Below are positions 62,827-64,000 of a stretch of DNA of 64,000 nt, piece after piece (the stretch's first letter is position 1; every line of letters starts with the position of its first letter). Under the pieces are notes generated by a model that saw only the letters and a list, made by a program, of their open reading frames with translations, was not told the DNA's origin and did no database searches. The DNA is from Aneurinibacillus sp. Ricciae_BoGa-3 (GTDB lineage: Bacteria; Bacillota; Bacilli; Aneurinibacillales; Aneurinibacillaceae). Position numbers and translations under genes: made by a program. The DNA lies in contig NZ_CP116887.1 of assembly GCF_028421645.1 (NCBI RefSeq), positions 4,895,501-4,959,500 on the forward strand, written 5' to 3'.

Positions 62827-63807
62827 CTATTTCCCAAAAAATCGACTGCGGAGATTAAATCCAACATCTATCATTCCTAATAATATTAGTATATAGGTAA
62901 ACGGTTGAAGAAGGAATAACAACAAAAAAACAATCCACAGCCCTTTGCTTAAACCTTTACGATTCCTGAAAAAAGAAAACAAGGCAGCGGCTTCAATATA
63001 AAAAAGAATGGTAAGCAAGGCAAATACATTAAGGGCCGCAGTATTGAGAAAGTGGATCTGGCTGAGGCCCGGTATTCTCATAATAAGCATGGCGATAAAA
63101 TAATAATACAGAATTGATCGTGAAAAACGCAAATCGCGCAGCGGAGGTAGAGCAGGGATTGGTTGGCCGATTCTTTTCGCAATGTGCCTGCTTAGTGCGT
63201 GGTTGACCAGCGCCGAGATGAATGAGGCTAAAATGAACATAGCCGGGAGAACGTTCATCATCATATTGATCTGCTGCAACATCTGGTCCAATCGCATATT
63301 CCATTGCTTTGCCATTTCTGGTGAACTCTGCGTACCCTGCGTTGGCGGCAGGATATTCATATAATTATTTACCTGATTTCTCATCATTTGAACCGTCTGC
63401 TTCATTTGATCAAACAACAGCTGGATCGGATCGATATGTAATAAGACATTAGATACGCCTAAGCTTAACAGAAAAAGGGCAAGAGAAACAATCGTGCCCA
63501 CGATAAGTGCCTGGACAGCCGACTTTCCCCTTCGGTAGCTTATTCCCATTGTGAGGCCCAGTACAATTCCAGGAAGAGATATGGTAAGGCCGGACACATT
63601 CCCAAAAATTAAGGTAAGTATTAATGTTACAAGTCCTGCCAGCAGGCATGCACGCAGGCTATGGCGGTATCCATATATCGTGAGAGGGACAGGAAGGGCA
63701 AATACTGCCGCTACACTGATCGGCGTATAAAACGCTATAAGAAACAGAACGAGGGATATCGCACTCATATAAGCGCCCTCCAGCAACGTCCTCAAATTAT
63801 ATCTCAT
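62827..63807 (-). CDS. yybS: YybS, DUF2232 membrane protein
   Basis: 326 residues, eight or so helices: MRYNLRTLLEGAYMSAISLVLFLIAFYTPI start typical of YybS/DUF2232, with LGLTMGISYRRGKSAVQALIVG and FNLRSRFFGK end. GGAGGCGG precedes ATG. Followed 11 bp later by gdpP. Function unknown; conserved neighbour of gdpP-rplI-dnaB. Confidence 0.9.
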   Translation of the reverse strand: MRYNLRTLLEGAYMSAISLVLFLIAFYTPISVAAVFALPVPLTIYGYRHSLRACLLAGLVTLILTLIFGNVSGLTISLPGIVLGLTMGISYRRGKSAVQALIVGTIVSLALFLLSLGVSNVLLHIDPIQLLFDQMKQTVQMMRNQVNNYMNILPPTQGTQSSPEMAKQWNMRLDQMLQQINMMMNVLPAMFILASFISALVNHALSRHIAKRIGQPIPALPPLRDLRFSRSILYYYFIAMLIMRIPGLSQIHFLNTAALNVFALLTILFYIEAAALFSFFRNRKGLSKGLWIVFLLLFLLQPFTYILILLGMIDVGFNLRSRFFGK

Positions 63808-63969
63808 GGGTTCCGCCTCCTTTCATTTCATTAGACTCCTTTTATTTCATATTGTCCTATTATAGTATGCGAACTCGCGAAATTGAAATGTATTATTAGA
63901 ATTTCATTAGAAAACCTGGTTTTTGATTTAACCAACAAGTATCAGGGGTATAGGAAGGAAGGGGCTTTC

Positions 63970-64000
63970 ATGATACGCAGCAGCAATCGCAGAACCATTA
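63970..64000 (+). CDS. Start of an unidentified plus-strand gene, cut by the window end
   Basis: GGAAGGGGC is 4-9 nt before ATG 63970, and the frame reads MIRSSNRRTI to the end. Too short to identify. It is divergent from yybS across 162 bp with no gene. Confidence 0.4.
   Translation, partial: MIRSSNRRTI

Overview
The window reads as chromosome from a Gram-positive, endospore-forming member of the Bacillales, most like the Aneurinibacillus/Brevibacillus group. Evidence: a complete walRKHIJ-htrC-type block, gdpP-rplI-dnaB-purA synteny as found near the replication origin of Bacillales, an SspH spore protein, a Spo0E-like phosphatase, a PurR-type operator at purA, cre-like sites, strong GGAGG ribosome binding sites, and U-tract terminators. 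The genus is an inference; GC looks mid-40s by eye and was not computed. I saw no rRNA, tRNA, CRISPR array or prophage.

Layout. 1-5.2 kb (minus): partial M20 amidohydrolase behind an NCS2 permease, then HrpB helicase. 5.3-8.7 kb (plus): PoxB-type pyruvate oxidase, translationally coupled to a broken MFS gene, then a PanE-like reductase. 8.8-11.5 kb: EamA transporter, an internally deleted IS256-family transposase, an unrecognised small ORF, and a promoter/inverted-repeat/terminator unit that may make a small RNA. 11.5-15.4 kb (minus): mglBAC galactose ABC importer with a cre-like site. 15.5-20.7 kb (minus): DEAD-box helicase, DUF3311 + sodium:solute symporter pair, and a LytS/LytT two-component system. 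20.8-29.7 kb (plus): small conserved protein, odhA-odhB (2-oxoglutarate dehydrogenase), FAD/Rieske oxidoreductase, DUF3298 secreted protein, MFS exporter, sspH. 29.8-37 kb (minus): GNAT, HelD-type helicase, heterodimeric ABC exporter. 37.3-41.2 kb (plus): Spo0E-like protein, two A+T-rich glycosyltransferases, TPR-like protein. 41.3-44.2 kb (minus): amidase and ACS-family MFS. 44.6-47 kb (plus): secreted SPOR/phosphodiester glycosidase and an ICMT-like membrane methyltransferase. 47.1-48.8 kb (minus): actin-like ParM and a small partner, a plasmid-type segregation cassette. 49.1-63.8 kb (minus): rlmH, a cluster of perfect DnaA boxes, yyzF-like gene, htrC, walJ-I-H-K-R, purA, dnaB, rplI, gdpP, yybS.

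The main points for a second look are: (1) a ParM-type actin with all actin motifs intact plus a ParR-like partner, chromosomally placed within 0.3 kb of rlmH and flanked by a recurring 9-bp motif; (2) four perfect DnaA boxes within 150 bp just upstream of rlmH; (3) a roughly 90-bp dispersed intergenic repeat present three times, one copy carrying an extra palindromic segment; (4) the operator/small-RNA-like unit near 11.25-11.4 kb.

Functionally the right end is the essential cell-wall homeostasis and replication core (WalRK with its inhibitors, DnaB helicase, c-di-AMP hydrolase GdpP), whereas 5-47 kb is accessory metabolism, transport and sporulation. Many starts were moved downstream of the longest possible ORF where a clear Shine-Dalgarno sequence decides; these are noted per gene.
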